Shown piece after piece: positions 35,561 to 46,460 of a DNA stretch of 64,000 nt. The notes beneath the pieces are model-generated. The model made no database searches and had not been told where the DNA came from. It worked only from the letters and a program-made list of their open reading frames with translations. Every line of letters begins with the position of its first letter. Position 1 is the stretch's first letter. A program made the translations under genes and the position numbers. The DNA is taken from the NCBI GenBank assembly GCA_002105175.1, contig MCGE01000008.1, positions 124,001-188,000 on the forward strand. Reading direction: 5' to 3'. This DNA is from Absidia repens. Lineage: Eukaryota; Mucoromycota; Mucoromycetes; Mucorales; Cunninghamellaceae.

Positions 35561-37967
35561 GACTCGTTGAAATTTTTGCTGACAATGGTTTTAGACCGAA
35601 GGGTGCTCCTTGGAACATGTATTGACGTCCTCTATGTGTGAAGGTTGTCTTATGTTGGTCATCTGGATGAATTTTAAAACGATGGAATGCACTTTTCAAG
35701 TCCAATGTGGTGAACACGGTGGCACCATGCATACCTTCGAAGATATCTTTGATTAAAGGTAAAGGAAAAATGTCATCTTTTAGATGTTTATTGATATGGC
35801 GTGGGTCGAGACAGGGTCGATAGCCAGATACTAATCCTTTTTCATCTTTCTTAGGTGCCAAAGTCAATGGACTATTCCATGTGGTATTGACTGGGGCTTC
35901 AACGACTGTGCCATCCTTCAACCATTGTGCAACAGCTTCATCCACCAACGGCTGCATCTTTATAGCGATAGGATATTGTCGATGATTTGTACGCTCTGTA
36001 GTCAAAGTAGGTGTATCCAATCTGATGATGGATTCTTCTAGTGGACAAAAAGAGGTAATCGGAATCTGTTGATTTTTTTCTGTGTATGGTTTAATCAGCT
36101 GTAGGAAGTTTTCTCTTTCCTGTAGGGTACCAGCCGGTGAATCATTAGGAACAGGTGGATTATCAACATGGTGATTTTCTTTTGGTGTATGCAAATCATG
36201 ATTTGGCCAAGTGTGTGGCAAGTTACTGATCATCACTCCGAATTTGTCAAGCAAGTCATTACCGATGTAGCAATCAAGGCCATCAGCAAGATCTAGTACT
36301 TCGAAGGAATGTGATCTAGATACATTGTTGAATTCAATTTGAACAGGATGTGTTTTGCCGTAACTTAGTATAGTGTTATTTTTTCCAACTAGATGTAGAG
36401 TAGTTTTAGGGATAGAATCATGATCTGTTTTATTAAATAAAATATTATTATTTTTTAAAAAATCTATGCTAATCACTGATATATCTGCGCCGGTGTCTAG
36501 TAAAGCCATGGCTTGTTTACTCTGTAGCAAAAGAGGGAAAACAAAATTTGTATTAGATGATTGTGTGATTGCATTGATGTATTTTTTAGGTGTGTTACCT
36601 GTCATAGAGTCATCGTGAGCTTGCACTCGTATGGCTTCCATGGATTCATTTAAATCCACAAGGGCAGAGTCAGCAGGATGGTTGGCCAGAGGCAAACGGA
36701 GAGAACGAACAAAAGGTTTTCTTGCCAGTTTGGCTTGCTTCACGGGGCATTCCTTGTCATGTTGCGGGGACCAAGTGACATTCTTGCAATGATAGCAAGG
36801 GTTGCGGATGGTGCTGGCAGAGGAAGGGAAGGAGGAGGAAGCAGAAGAAGAGGAGGAAGCAGAAGAAGAGGAAGCAGAAGAGAAACCGGTACGACGGTTG
36901 TTGTTGCTGTTGTTGCTGTTGTTGGTTTTCAGTTGGCGGCATTCGGCGGACGAATGGTTGGAGCCAGAGCCGTGATGGCTGCAGTAGAGATTCTTGTTAT
37001 GACGTCCCGAAGAGTTCTTTTTCTTGTGGGGGACCACATCATCATCACCATCATCACCGAAGGAGCGCTTTTGGCGGCTGACCTTGTTAGCAATCTTCAA
37101 GACTTCAGATGCTGTAGCAGGAAGATCACCGGGGGAAGAGTTTCCGTGGAAGGAGCCAAGCACATTGCCTTGAAGGACACGAGGAAGAGCACGGAGACAC
37201 AGCATGGCACTGGTTTTGTCGTCGGACCACTGAGCTTCATGGGCAAGATTCTTGAACCGCAATCCAAAGTCGGCTACCGATTCCTTGGCATTCATGGTGA
37301 CAGAGAAGAAGTCCAAAGTGCTGGTAATAAGACGATCCTTGACGCTGAATGCATCTTCCAGAATGGTTTTCGCTTCAGACCAGGTACCATTAAATGATTT
37401 GAGTTGGCCAGAGAACCAGATGTCCACGTCTTCACCAGCCATGGCGTAGGACAAGTAAGATTTCCAGTGGGTGTTGAGGTCCAACTTGTAAAGATCCATT
37501 ACCTTTTCAAACTTGCGTATAAAGGAGGCCACAGAGTCAAAAACAATCAAATTATGGTTCACCTTGGCGTGAGAGGGCAATTGGAAGATTGGGATGGAAC
37601 CAAGAATACGAGGGTTCACAGCTTCTTGATCCAAGTTGACAAAATGTTTTTCCAAGGTCTTGATCTTGTCGGCATATAAATCCAGCTTGGTTTTGGTTTG
37701 GTTGTATGCAGGGTCATCAAAATCCATGAAGGTGAAAAAGATGGACAATTCCTTGGCTTCGGAGCGGAGTTCTGCCAACTTTTCCTGAAGACTGGGCTTT
37801 GGTGCATGTTTGGAATCGGCAGAAGAGGTCATGACAATGTCTTCATCTTGGAGATCGGTGAGAGCAGGAGCAGAGGAAGGAGCAGCAGGGGAGGACGAGA
37901 CAGCAGCAACACCTTGCATAATAGCTTCACCTTCAGCAGCAGAGACAAATTCGTTAAAGTTGGACAT
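35514..37967 (-). CDS. Retrotransposon Gag-protease-RT, first part
   Basis: Starts with ATG 62 bases after the 5' LTR. The Gag region has the retrotransposon capsid pattern (WKSYLSYAMAGEDVDIWF, AKTILEDAF, DFGLRFKNLAHEAQW), a Ser-rich linker and a Cys/His knuckle-like CYHCKN with HDKECP. The protease has LLDTGADISVIS. The RT has NSPLTLAPKKD, GYRPCLDPRHIN, FTTLDLKSAFHRFKIHPDD and FQGAPFGL. The frame is lost at the T run 35573-35577 (plus strand), one base too long; the next frame carries on with FVDD. Confidence 0.95.
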   Translation of the reverse strand: MSNFNEFVSAAEGEAIMQGVAAVSSSPAAPSSAPALTDLQDEDIVMTSSADSKHAPKPSLQEKLAELRSEAKELSIFFTFMDFDDPAYNQTKTKLDLYADKIKTLEKHFVNLDQEAVNPRILGSIPIFQLPSHAKVNHNLIVFDSVASFIRKFEKVMDLYKLDLNTHWKSYLSYAMAGEDVDIWFSGQLKSFNGTWSEAKTILEDAFSVKDRLITSTLDFFSVTMNAKESVADFGLRFKNLAHEAQWSDDKTSAMLCLRALPRVLQGNVLGSFHGNSSPGDLPATASEVLKIANKVSRQKRSFGDDGDDDVVPHKKKNSSGRHNKNLYCSHHGSGSNHSSAECRQLKTNNSNNSNNNRRTGFSSASSSSASSSSSASSSFPSSASTIRNPCYHCKNVTWSPQHDKECPVKQAKLARKPFVRSLRLPLANHPADSALVDLNESMEAIRVQAHDDSMTGNTPKKYINAITQSSNTNFVFPLLLQSKQAMALLDTGADISVISIDFLKNNNILFNKTDHDSIPKTTLHLVGKNNTILSYGKTHPVQIEFNNVSRSHSFEVLDLADGLDCYIGNDLLDKFGVMISNLPHTWPNHDLHTPKENHHVDNPPVPNDSPAGTLQERENFLQLIKPYTEKNQQIPITSFCPLEESIIRLDTPTLTTERTNHRQYPIAIKMQPLVDEAVAQWLKDGTVVEAPVNTTWNSPLTLAPKKDEKGLVSGYRPCLDPRHINKHLKDDIFPLPLIKDIFEGMHGATVFTTLDLKSAFHRFKIHPDDQHKTTFTHRGRQYMFQGAPFGLKPLSAKISTSHEYYIQAFTVYPYIC

Positions 37968-38028
37968 GGCAGAGAGAAAAAGATAGAGTTTGGATAAATA
38001 AATAAAAATGAGTATTCACTTAAAAAAA

Positions 38029-38434
38029 TGAAATGTTTGTAAAAATAAAGACAAGAGTAAATAAGTGATACAATTGATATGGTTTTTTATTGAATAAAAT
38101 GACAGTGGGTTTTTATAGTAAAAGCTAGAGAAGCGGATGTTGTAATAATAAATTTCTATGATGATAAATGATTGTAGATGATAATGGATTATTGGTAGAG
38201 TTCGAGATGAGGGAATAAAATAGTGTATTATGGAATAGATAGATGAGTAACCTTTGATCTTGATTGTAGACCAAGTGAAACATAGCCAGTGTAAGGATAT
38301 GCTGGGTAGTGACAAGGTACAATTGTTGGGACGCGATGAGTAGCCGCGTACCTGATATGTGTGGATGATGACAAATAATGATGGTATGGATATTTTGACA
38401 TAAATATTACTAATCAGGAACCAGGAATACGACA
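38029..38434 (-). repeat. 5' LTR of the retrotransposon
   Basis: 406 bp, same ends as 32655-33060. The target duplication ACGTA follows at 38435-38439. Confidence 0.97.
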
Positions 38435-38609
38435 ACGTAGTCAATACTATACTAATAGGAAAGAAGATGTAAAAATAGGGGGCCGCTAATAGTAGCTGAG
38501 AGAGATGCTAAACTTGATGAATGGTGTAGAAGAAGGAACGATGTACGATAAAAAAGTGATTTCTAAAAGGGATCTCTATAAATGGCGATCTCCAAACTTC
38601 TAATGAAGC

Positions 38610-39014
38610 TGTCGTATTCCTGGTTCCTGATTAGTAATATTTATGTCAAAATATCTATACCATCATTATTTGTCATCATCCACACATATCAGGTACGCGG
38701 CTACTAATCGCGTCCCAACAATTGTACCTTGTCACTACCCAACATATCCTTACACTGGCTATGTTTCACTTGGTCTACAATCAAGATCAAAGGTTACTCA
38801 TCTATCTATTCCATAATACACTATTTTATTCCCTCATCTCGAACTCTACCAATAATCCATTATCATCTACAATCATTTATCATCATAGAAATTTATTATT
38901 ACAACATCCGCTTCTCTAGCTTTTACTATAAAAACCCACTGTCATTTTATTCAATAAAAAAACCATATCAATTGTATCACTTATTTACTCTTGTCTTTAT
39001 TTACAAACATTTCA
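38610..39014 (+). repeat. Solo LTR with intact 5-bp target duplication
   Basis: 405 bp, TGTCGTATTCC to ACATTTCA, opposite in orientation to the full element 176 bases away. Flanked by GAAGC on both sides (38605-38609 and 39015-39019). The uninterrupted target is seen in reverse near 29200 (TTTAAGCTTCATTAGAAG). Confidence 0.95.
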
Positions 39015-39802
39015 GAAGCTTAAACAAACATTTATTTCAAACAAAGACAAGGTTTAAGGAAGCAGATATATGTTTTATTGAAGAAAAGAGACATATACAT
39101 GTACTAAGCTAATCAAGACATTTCCCCAAGATTCTACAATCAAAATGAAAGGGTTTCCCCATGTCTCTTGAAATCCCTTTTCAAAAACCCTTCTAAACTA
39201 TTTCTAAACAGAAAGCCAAAACCACCAGGTCCACAATGAGCCAAAAACAGTGAACAGATGTTGGCTCATTCCCGTTGACGTGTCTTTTTTTTTTTTTTTT
39301 TTTTTTGGATTTGCGCTCCCATTTTTTTTTTCTCGATCAACAATCCAGGCTGCCGGCGGCGGCGGTTGAATTCACACCCATCTGGCTTTACAGCCTGCAA
39401 AATCCAATTAACCTGCAATATACTCTTCTTCGCTTTATATAAAACGAACTACGAAACCGTTCAACTTCAAATTTTCCATGCATCTTTAGAAATATTATAC
39501 AATCATTTTTTGCCACCAAACCAACCATCCATCTCTCATACAATTAATTGCACAATGCTCTAAAGTTTACGCCTATAAGCTCACAGCTAAAGCCTACAGC
39601 CATAATAACCGCCTCTACATTATTGCCCACCATTCAACCACACACATACTTGGACATCCACGTTTGCTTGGATCCGCTTTCTAGTCACATACTCCTTCTA
39701 CTCATACCATTTTTTTTTTTTTTTTTTCCCCATCCAATATCCCATACACACACAGAAATACCCCTCCATACCGCTAAAAAAACATGGAAATCCGCTAAAA
39801 AA

Positions 39803-39831
39803 GCGCCGGGAGAGGCGCGGCTACGCCGCGC
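39803..39831. other. GC-rich overlapping hairpins at the end of the inverted unit
   Basis: GCGCGGC (39815-39821), loop TAC, GCCGCGC (39825-39831) is a perfect 7-bp stem. An overlapping stem GCGCC/GGCGC (39803-39807 and 39814-39818) competes with it. The composition is unlike the surrounding AT-rich DNA. Confidence 0.7.
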
Positions 39832-40414
39832 TTTTGCCAAAATGACCCAGGGGGCAGTGCTAGCGGAGCCCAAAATTTTTTTACCGCTTTAAGCTCCGAA
39901 GCGTGTGTAATGGCCTTTTTTCTATTCGTTTGTGTTGGTTCACTGAAATTTCAATAAGTTTATGATTGGAAATCTTGCATTTCTTGAAATGTTTAAATAT
40001 TTATTAAACTTATTAGAGGATCTTCGATATAGTGAAGTAGATGATTATATTTGTTTGGTACACGTTCTTAGATGGACTAACAATATTGGAAGAATTTAAT
40101 GGACGGAAATTAAAGGCCTGAATGGTATTTCTAATTTTAGTAATTGATTTTTAACAGTTGTTCTTTTTATAAAATGATATATATTGCCATTTTACAAGAT
40201 AGTTAAATGTATACATGGACTGGTGGTGAAATACAATGATATTATTGGGTTTTTTGTTTGGTACAAAGTATCTTGGTTTATTGGTTATATTGTTGTGAAA
40301 TAAAAAAAAAATAGAAAGCCGAAAATAAAATAAGAATACATATTGATTACTTTTGTTTGATATGAATCAATCACCCTTTTATTAGGGATGTGGTTAATGT
40401 TGTACTGTATATCA

Positions 40415-40695
40415 ACACATTCACCTATCATCCATCTATTCATCTACCATATATATCTTCATGTATACATTTATATTTATCCCTACACTTATTCCTATAC
40501 CTTAGTTCATGCACATGCGGTCACTCTATAACACTTAATTCAGACCCCGAATCATCCACTACACAAATTCCTATCATATTCATCACCCCTATTTTTACAT
40601 GAACACATACCATCACATTATTATAAATAAGATAATACATTTGAATAGAAATAAAAAATCATCCAGAAGTTTCACAATACTTGATAACAAGTCCT
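40415..40695. repeat. Inverted repeat arm, right (partner at 25733-26036)
   Basis: Reverse complement of the left arm with scattered differences: TAATTCAGACCCCGAATCATC, CCTATCATATTCATCACCCC, CAATACTTGATAACAAGTCC. Marks the right edge of the repeat island. Confidence 0.8.
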
Positions 40696-41172
40696 TTTTT
40701 TTTGTAATATAACGCCATATACGAGAACCTCACTTACTGTAAAATTAAAGATAAGACAGAGTAGAATTAAGTGAGATTCTTGTATATGGTTTTTGTTAAA
40801 AAAAGTGTCATTCTTTATATATGGTGCGGCTCACTTATAATGTCAAATATTAGGCATGATCCTAGAAAGTTGATGGCTTTTTAAAAAATGACCACCTCAA
40901 AAAAACAATGTATAAACATGATCATTCAGACCTTTAAGAATAAAACGTGTACATCAGTTGTTTTTTTTTATAAAAAAAAAAAAAAACTTATCAGCCATCA
41001 AAAAAAGAAGACTTTGGCTGGCTGGCCTAGGATTTGAAACGCATCTGATGTACTAAAATGGAAAATGATATGTGCATTTATTTTGTAAAACACCGCGAAA
41101 ACTGTAAAATATTATACAGAAAACAAGGTCCTTTTTTTTGCTCGTTCCCGCTCCCATATCAAGCGTAGCTAA

Positions 41173-41231
41173 TAGATGTAGATGTAGATGTAGATGTAGA
41201 TGTAGATGTAGATGTAGATGTAGATGTAGAT
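41173..41231. repeat. GATGTA hexanucleotide microsatellite
   Basis: About nine perfect hexamer copies (TAGATG phase) in a row. Confidence 0.95.
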
Positions 41232-41399
41232 TGTAAGACTTGCAAATGAGTATTAGTTTATGTATTTTTATTTATTATTTGTACGATAAAAAGTGCCATC
41301 CCTTCTTTTTTTGCTGTTGTTGTACGGACGCACACCTGTTTGTATTTTTCTGCTTATAATAAGCCTGTGTATATACATTTGGTAAGACAATCAAACATT

Positions 41400-41870
41400 G
41401 ATAGAAAAAGGCAAGACAAAGTTTATTCAGTAGTAAATATAACAATGACAACCAATACTAAACTAAGATGAAGGTTAATCTAATAGTGGTCCCAAATTCT
41501 GGATCCAAAATGAAAGGGCTTTCCCATGCATCTCGTAAGACCTGAGCTGAAAACCCTTCTAAACTAGTCCTGACACTAATCCCCGTTGAACATCATCCCA
41601 TTGAGATCAATGAAATGGCGGTGACTTGGGGAAAAAAAAAAAAAAGAAAAGAAAAGAAAGGAAGGAGGAAAAAAGAAAAAAAAAAGGCTTTAAAAGGTAT
41701 TTTTCAAACTGCGATTGAAGCCATAAAAAGTGAAATGAAAATTGAAAATTTGACCTTATAAGTGAGCCGCACCATACATCTGCTCTCAATTGTAGAGACC
41801 TACAATAAAGATGAAATAATGGTTTCCCGTTGATATCATCATTGTGGCTCTTTACTGTAACTTCGTTCCA
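41400..41870 (-). repeat. Dispersed repeat family, copy 3
   Basis: Diverged core at about 41505-41524 (CAAAATGAAAGGGCTTTCCC), preceded by TTTATTCAG and CAATACTAAACTAAG and followed by CTTCTAAACTAGTCCTGACA. Ends with CCCGTTGATATCATCATTGTG (41827-41847), as in the 22-kb copy. Confidence 0.75.
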
Positions 41871-42083
41871 TTTCGTCTTTTATTTTTTACACCCACACTC
41901 ACACCCACACACATAGCATATATATATATATAGAAACAATAGTATTTATTATTTATTCGAGTAATGCATATAACAATATATGGAGACATAGAAAAGTAGT
42001 CAGTATGTCGATTTTGAAGCAAAATAATAATAATAATAATAATAATACATAAACCAAACTAATCTAAACTATATAAAAGTAAG

Positions 42084-45000
42084 CTAATAGGGTGTAGAGC
42101 TAAGGGATGAAGGAGAAGGAATGGCAGGCAAAGGGCAGGTGGGGGGAGGCAAAGCATCAGCTAGCATTTCTGTGGGATACTCTTGATAAAAAGAATAAAT
42201 TGACGACGTTGATGATGATGGACGACGTTGACGATAGCGACGGGTCATAGAAGTTGATGGAGCTGGCTGGTGGTGTGCAGATGATTTACGAGTACAAGAC
42301 GCAGATAATGAGGGCTGTGGAGGTACCAAAGTTGTAGTGTTGCTATTACTGATGGATGCGGATGAAGCTGAGAAAGTTGACGCAGGGCGCGCAGAGGTCG
42401 TCGTCGTTGTTGGCCAATACGGTTTCACTGCCATGTGCCGAGATTGGCGCTCATGATGTGCTGCATTGAGTTGTACTTGTTGTTCGAGCTGATCAGCCAC
42501 AAGAGGTAGTTGTGATCGATCCACCATAATAGCTTCCCGAGCGGCAGTCTGGTCGTCAATGAGCGAATGGGCACGCCGGCTGTCCACACCAACCATATGG
42601 ATTACCAAATACTGTAACTCCGCTTCGCTTTCTTGTAACTTCCAAGCTTCTGATTCAAGTCGTTGTAACTCCCACCGGAAATCAAGTTCGGGTCGAGGCA
42701 AATCGTAAACGGATGAGTTTGTTTTCACCAAATCCCAAAGAGACCGGAACCCAGAAATGGTCAACTAAAATGCAATAAATTAAAAAAAAAGAAAATAAAT
42801 TGATGATCTTTTTTTTTTTTTTTTTTTTTTTGGGGGGGGGGTGGAGCTTACGGAATTTCCATCTACATATAAGGATTGTAAAGATGGACACAATTTACCC
42901 CATTGACACAAAGCTTGAATTGTATTATCACCAAGACCTTGATTCTTCATAGAAATAGTAGTCAGTGATGTGTTGAAGGAAGTTCTAGAGAGTGCCAAAT
43001 GTCGAAATGTTGAAGATAATAGGTTTCCAACTTCTGTCATTCGTTTTCTTTTCGGTGTTGACTTGCTTTTTGTTGTTATTGATGTTTGCATCTCTTCTTG
43101 TTGCTCTGCATCCATGGTAAAACTTGTCAAATGTGTCATTTTTTGGAAAAGATTTGCCAACGCCAGTACAGTGGTAGGGTCAAATGTAAATGGAATCGGC
43201 GTTGGGGTTGAGGTTGAGGTTGAGTTTGAGTTTGAAATTGTTGCTGCATGATCATTCGGTGATACATTTGATAATGTTGAATCTGACATTAGTATTGTTG
43301 ATGATGTCGAGCTTCTCTTTGTTGTATTTGTGCCAATGGCATTGCTGTAAGAGGTTGTCATCGTGCAATCTTCTACTGTTGGTGACGGTGGTGATAGCGA
43401 TATGAAGTTATCTTGCTCGTTGCATCTGTCCAAAATAGCGTACGAAAGATCCAGCTTTTCCACAATTTTGTTTTGTATCAATGATTCAAATAGTTCACGC
43501 AAAGACGCAGACTCCCACACTACCTTTTGGAGTTTCAAGGAAGTGGGACCATATTTTGACAAGGACGACCATAACCACGGTTGATATACGACCTGTTTCG
43601 TAAGCGGATTGTCACCAAGTTCCAGTGAAAAACGCAGTCGACGGTGATGATGACCAGATACAGCATGGACGAGTTGGTGAACATGTTGACCATGTAAGCC
43701 ACATTGAGTCAAAACCAAGCAAAGATCAAACTGTGTTTTTGTAGGTGGTCGTAAAGTAGTTGCATGATGTGTTAGCCAGGTACATAGTTCCAAAATATGT
43801 TTGTCTTCCAGAGTACTCCCACTGAGATCAAGTTTGTTCATCACCTTGGGATACCGCACCAAATCCAAGCTTTCATCCGACCTAAAGTGACAGGCAGCAC
43901 CAAATTGAGAGAGTCGCTTACATTGTTGCCAAACTTGCGTAAAGACATCGACTGATATCTGACCATCGTTTTCTTGTAAATCCAAGCATTCCACCCAGTC
44001 CTTCGTTGGTCCTTGAGTTATGGCCAAGAGCAAATCCTCCAAGCACACCGTAGATAGTTGAGCTCGACGGAAAGATAGACATCGTAATCCCGCCACTGGT
44101 GAAAGGTCCAGAGTATTCGCTGGTGCCAGAAGTAGTTGAATGAGAAGATCGATGTCTTGTTCATGCAGGATATGGCCATCGAGCGCTATACTTGATAAAT
44201 TGAGCGACTTGCTAGTTTGCATTGACAAAAATATAGCTTGCACCAAGCACTGCTGGCATTTCGATGCAGATGCTGATGATGTTGGGGTCATTTGATCCAT
44301 AACTGGTATTCCATCGACTAGTGTGTTGGAGCGTACCAAAGATAGTGTTGTGGGAAGACGAGCAAGAGTCAGTGAGGACGATAAGGTGTCTCCAGGTGGA
44401 AGTTCATATGTATAAGATGTCTATAGATATGAAGATGAATTAGAATGGAACGAAGTACAATTTTTTCCTCATTACCTTGTAGTATCCACTAAGATCCAAT
44501 GATTGAATGTGGTTGTTGTAAGATAGTAGTAAAAATACTTCATTAGCCAGCATTGTAGGGAAACACATACTGTTGCTATCTTGTTGTGTCCAGCTATCGT
44601 CCTTTGAGATAAACCATGTTGCCAATGGTGTCAGCTGAATGTCCTTGAATGATACTGTTTCAAAAAAATCCTTTTTTTTAGAAAAAAAAAAAAAAAAAAA
44701 AGGTCAGAATATTTGTTTGTAAATCGCGTAAAGTGTATGGTGGTAGGTGAGTAAGTACTTACAATGTGACGAAGGGTTCGGAATATGGCCAACAATTCAT
44801 ACTTTGAATACAGGGTAAAATTGCCGTTGATCTCATTTGATGGAAGGACAGTAAAGGTATACAACCGAGATTTACGCTGAGATTTTTCCACTGTATATCG
44901 AAATCGTCGTTTGTCGAGATTCAATGCCGCACAGTAAGCCATCAAGACAGCATCATATTGAGTGGTGACAGTGTTATATAGTGATGTTGGTGTTGATGTT

Positions 45001-46460
45001 TGATTTTGTAATGAGTTGAGTTTCTGCTGCTGCCAAGGTTGAGAAAGATACCGACGCCAATGTGCAATAGGTGATAATGCTGTGGTAGTTTTGTCCTCAA
45101 TAGTATTGCTGTGGATAGTGTCCGTCATTGCTGCAGATAACGATAAAGATGACGATAATTCCGATGTTGATGATGATGAGCCCCTGTTTTTCTGTTGTAC
45201 GGCCACTGATGGACACACCAAAGTATAAGGAAGATATGGAAAATGAGGAACCAATTGCTGAACTGCCTTTTGTATTGCACACACCAACAACCGTCCAACA
45301 GAGGTGATGAGTTTCAATTGATAAGATGGACCTTGTAGAGTACAAAGATCAATGGTAATAGTATCATCGCCATCATGTATCATAATCCCGGTGATAGCCA
45401 TCAATCCATATCGATCTCGTGAAACATATCGACGGTAGTCATCATGATCCGATTTTGAAGGTATAAGGTAAAGGCTGTTGCGACCCAAAAGGAAAATCAC
45501 AGGAATGTAAACATCTTTTTGTTCCGCTGAAGTAGTCATAGTTGTTGATGTCGACGATGTTGCTGTTGAAGCAGAAGAGGACGACGGCACCATGTGATTG
45601 ACGGCGACGTTGCCAGAAGAGAGAGGCGAAGGAGGGGGCATCGTTTTTGAATGAGTCTTCTTCGTTTTGAGTATTACTTTGTGAATCATGATTGGATGGT
45701 TTGTAGTCGATTGATCATTTTGCTTTTTGGTACGTTCAATAGCAGCGAATTGTTCAGCAGAGCCAACAGTGATAAGCCCGGGAAGATAAGATTCTAGGGC
45801 GGACCGTAATGCATGTATCCACATAGAAACTAGTGATTGTAATGGAGACGAGTTTTCATTTGTAATGGGTACTAGCGTCAATGATCCAGGCTGTTTCGAT
45901 AAATCTGCAGAGTCCACAAAGTTGATCCTGATCCCTTGTTGTAAAGACGGTAGTTGTATTTTGTAGACGGCGAAGACGTGTTCCAAAGCAACCAGCGTTT
46001 TTTGATTGTGTAGAAGTGATTGATTCACTGACAGTTTTGCATTACCACCCTTCAAAACAGGATATGCCTTTTTTGCCTTGTCGAATGATTTGAAGCGAAC
46101 CAAACTTGTAGGTGTCAAAATACAATAACACCGCTTTTGTCGACTGAATCTTGAATGAGAGCAAAGAATCATTTCGCCGGAATAGAGAATCGTGTGTTGC
46201 TGCAATGTGTCAAAAGAGAGTATTGGTGGCAATGTTGCATCTTGATCTGCTGGTAATATTTGGTCATGGGCTGATTGTGATAAGGACTTCATGGGTGATA
46301 CAGGTGGAGAGTTGGCATAGCCACCTGAATTCTGTGAATGAGTCTGATCCAGCTGGTTGCCAACATCATTCATTACTGATTCACCACTGGAGTATATAAG
46401 AGGAGGTGAAGAGGGTGGTGTGGTCATCAATTTTTGCAAGTAATTTTCTTTCATAAACAT
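42084..46460 (-). CDS. PH-like domain plus leucine-rich-repeat protein (CARMIL-like layout), 1380 aa
   Basis: Four exons, all phase 0: 46460-44763, 44670-44476, 44420-42852, 42764-42084; they total 1380 codons plus stop. The first third has two PH-like stretches (LYSGEMILCSHSRFSRQKRCYCILT; VFLLGRNSLYLIPSKSD region). The middle is an RNI-type leucine-rich-repeat array (IQSLDLSGYY, LNLSSIALDG, LRCLSFRRAQLS, VECLDLQEND, MNKLDLSGSTL, VEKLDLSYAIL, TTISMKNQGLGDNTI, LQSLYVDGNS), broken by Ser/Thr/Asn-rich inserts. The C-terminus has a helical region (WELQRLESEAWKL) and a Ser/Pro tail. N-terminal PH plus large LRR resembles CARMIL actin-capping regulators, but no capping-protein motif was identified, so the role is open. 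Confidence 0.75.

Larger units (their letters stand above)
32655..38434 (-). mobile_element. Full-length Ty3/Gypsy chromovirus-type LTR retrotransposon
   Basis: 5.78 kb, read on the minus strand. Two 406-bp LTRs (32655-33060 and 38029-38434) look identical by eye and are bounded by TG...CA. The element is flanked by a 5-bp target duplication ACGTA (32650-32654 and 38435-38439). A purine tract (GGAAGAGGG on the minus strand, about 33064-33072) precedes the 3' LTR. No standard TGG tRNA-primer site follows the 5' LTR. Internal order: Gag, protease, reverse transcriptase, RNase H, integrase, chromodomain. Identical LTRs mean recent insertion. The single coding defect is a one-base insertion in the RT region. 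Confidence 0.97.
38435..39895 (-). repeat. Inverted 1.15-kb unit, right of the retrotransposon, split by a solo LTR
   Basis: 38435-38609 and 39015-39895 together are the reverse complement of a tandem unit: GTCAATACTATACTAATAGG, AATAGGGGGCCGCTAATAG, AAGACAAGG, core CAAAATGAAAGGGTTTCCCC (39141-39160), CCAGGCTGCCGGCGGCGGC, TTTACGCCTATAAGCTC. The end (39801-39890) has a GC-rich patch with hairpins not seen in the tandem copies. Confidence 0.85.
40700..42083. other. Spacer right of the repeat island
   Basis: AT-rich DNA with a GATGTA hexanucleotide run (41173-41231), the dispersed repeat copy at 41400-41870, a TA run (41920-41933) and AATAAT repeats (42018-42048). No gene recognised. Confidence 0.55.

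Noticed and set aside
35540..35580. Programmed frameshift inside the retroelement RT
   Set aside because: It would fall inside the RT catalytic domain, not between Gag and Pol, and no slippery site plus structure is evident. A one-base indel in an A run is simpler.
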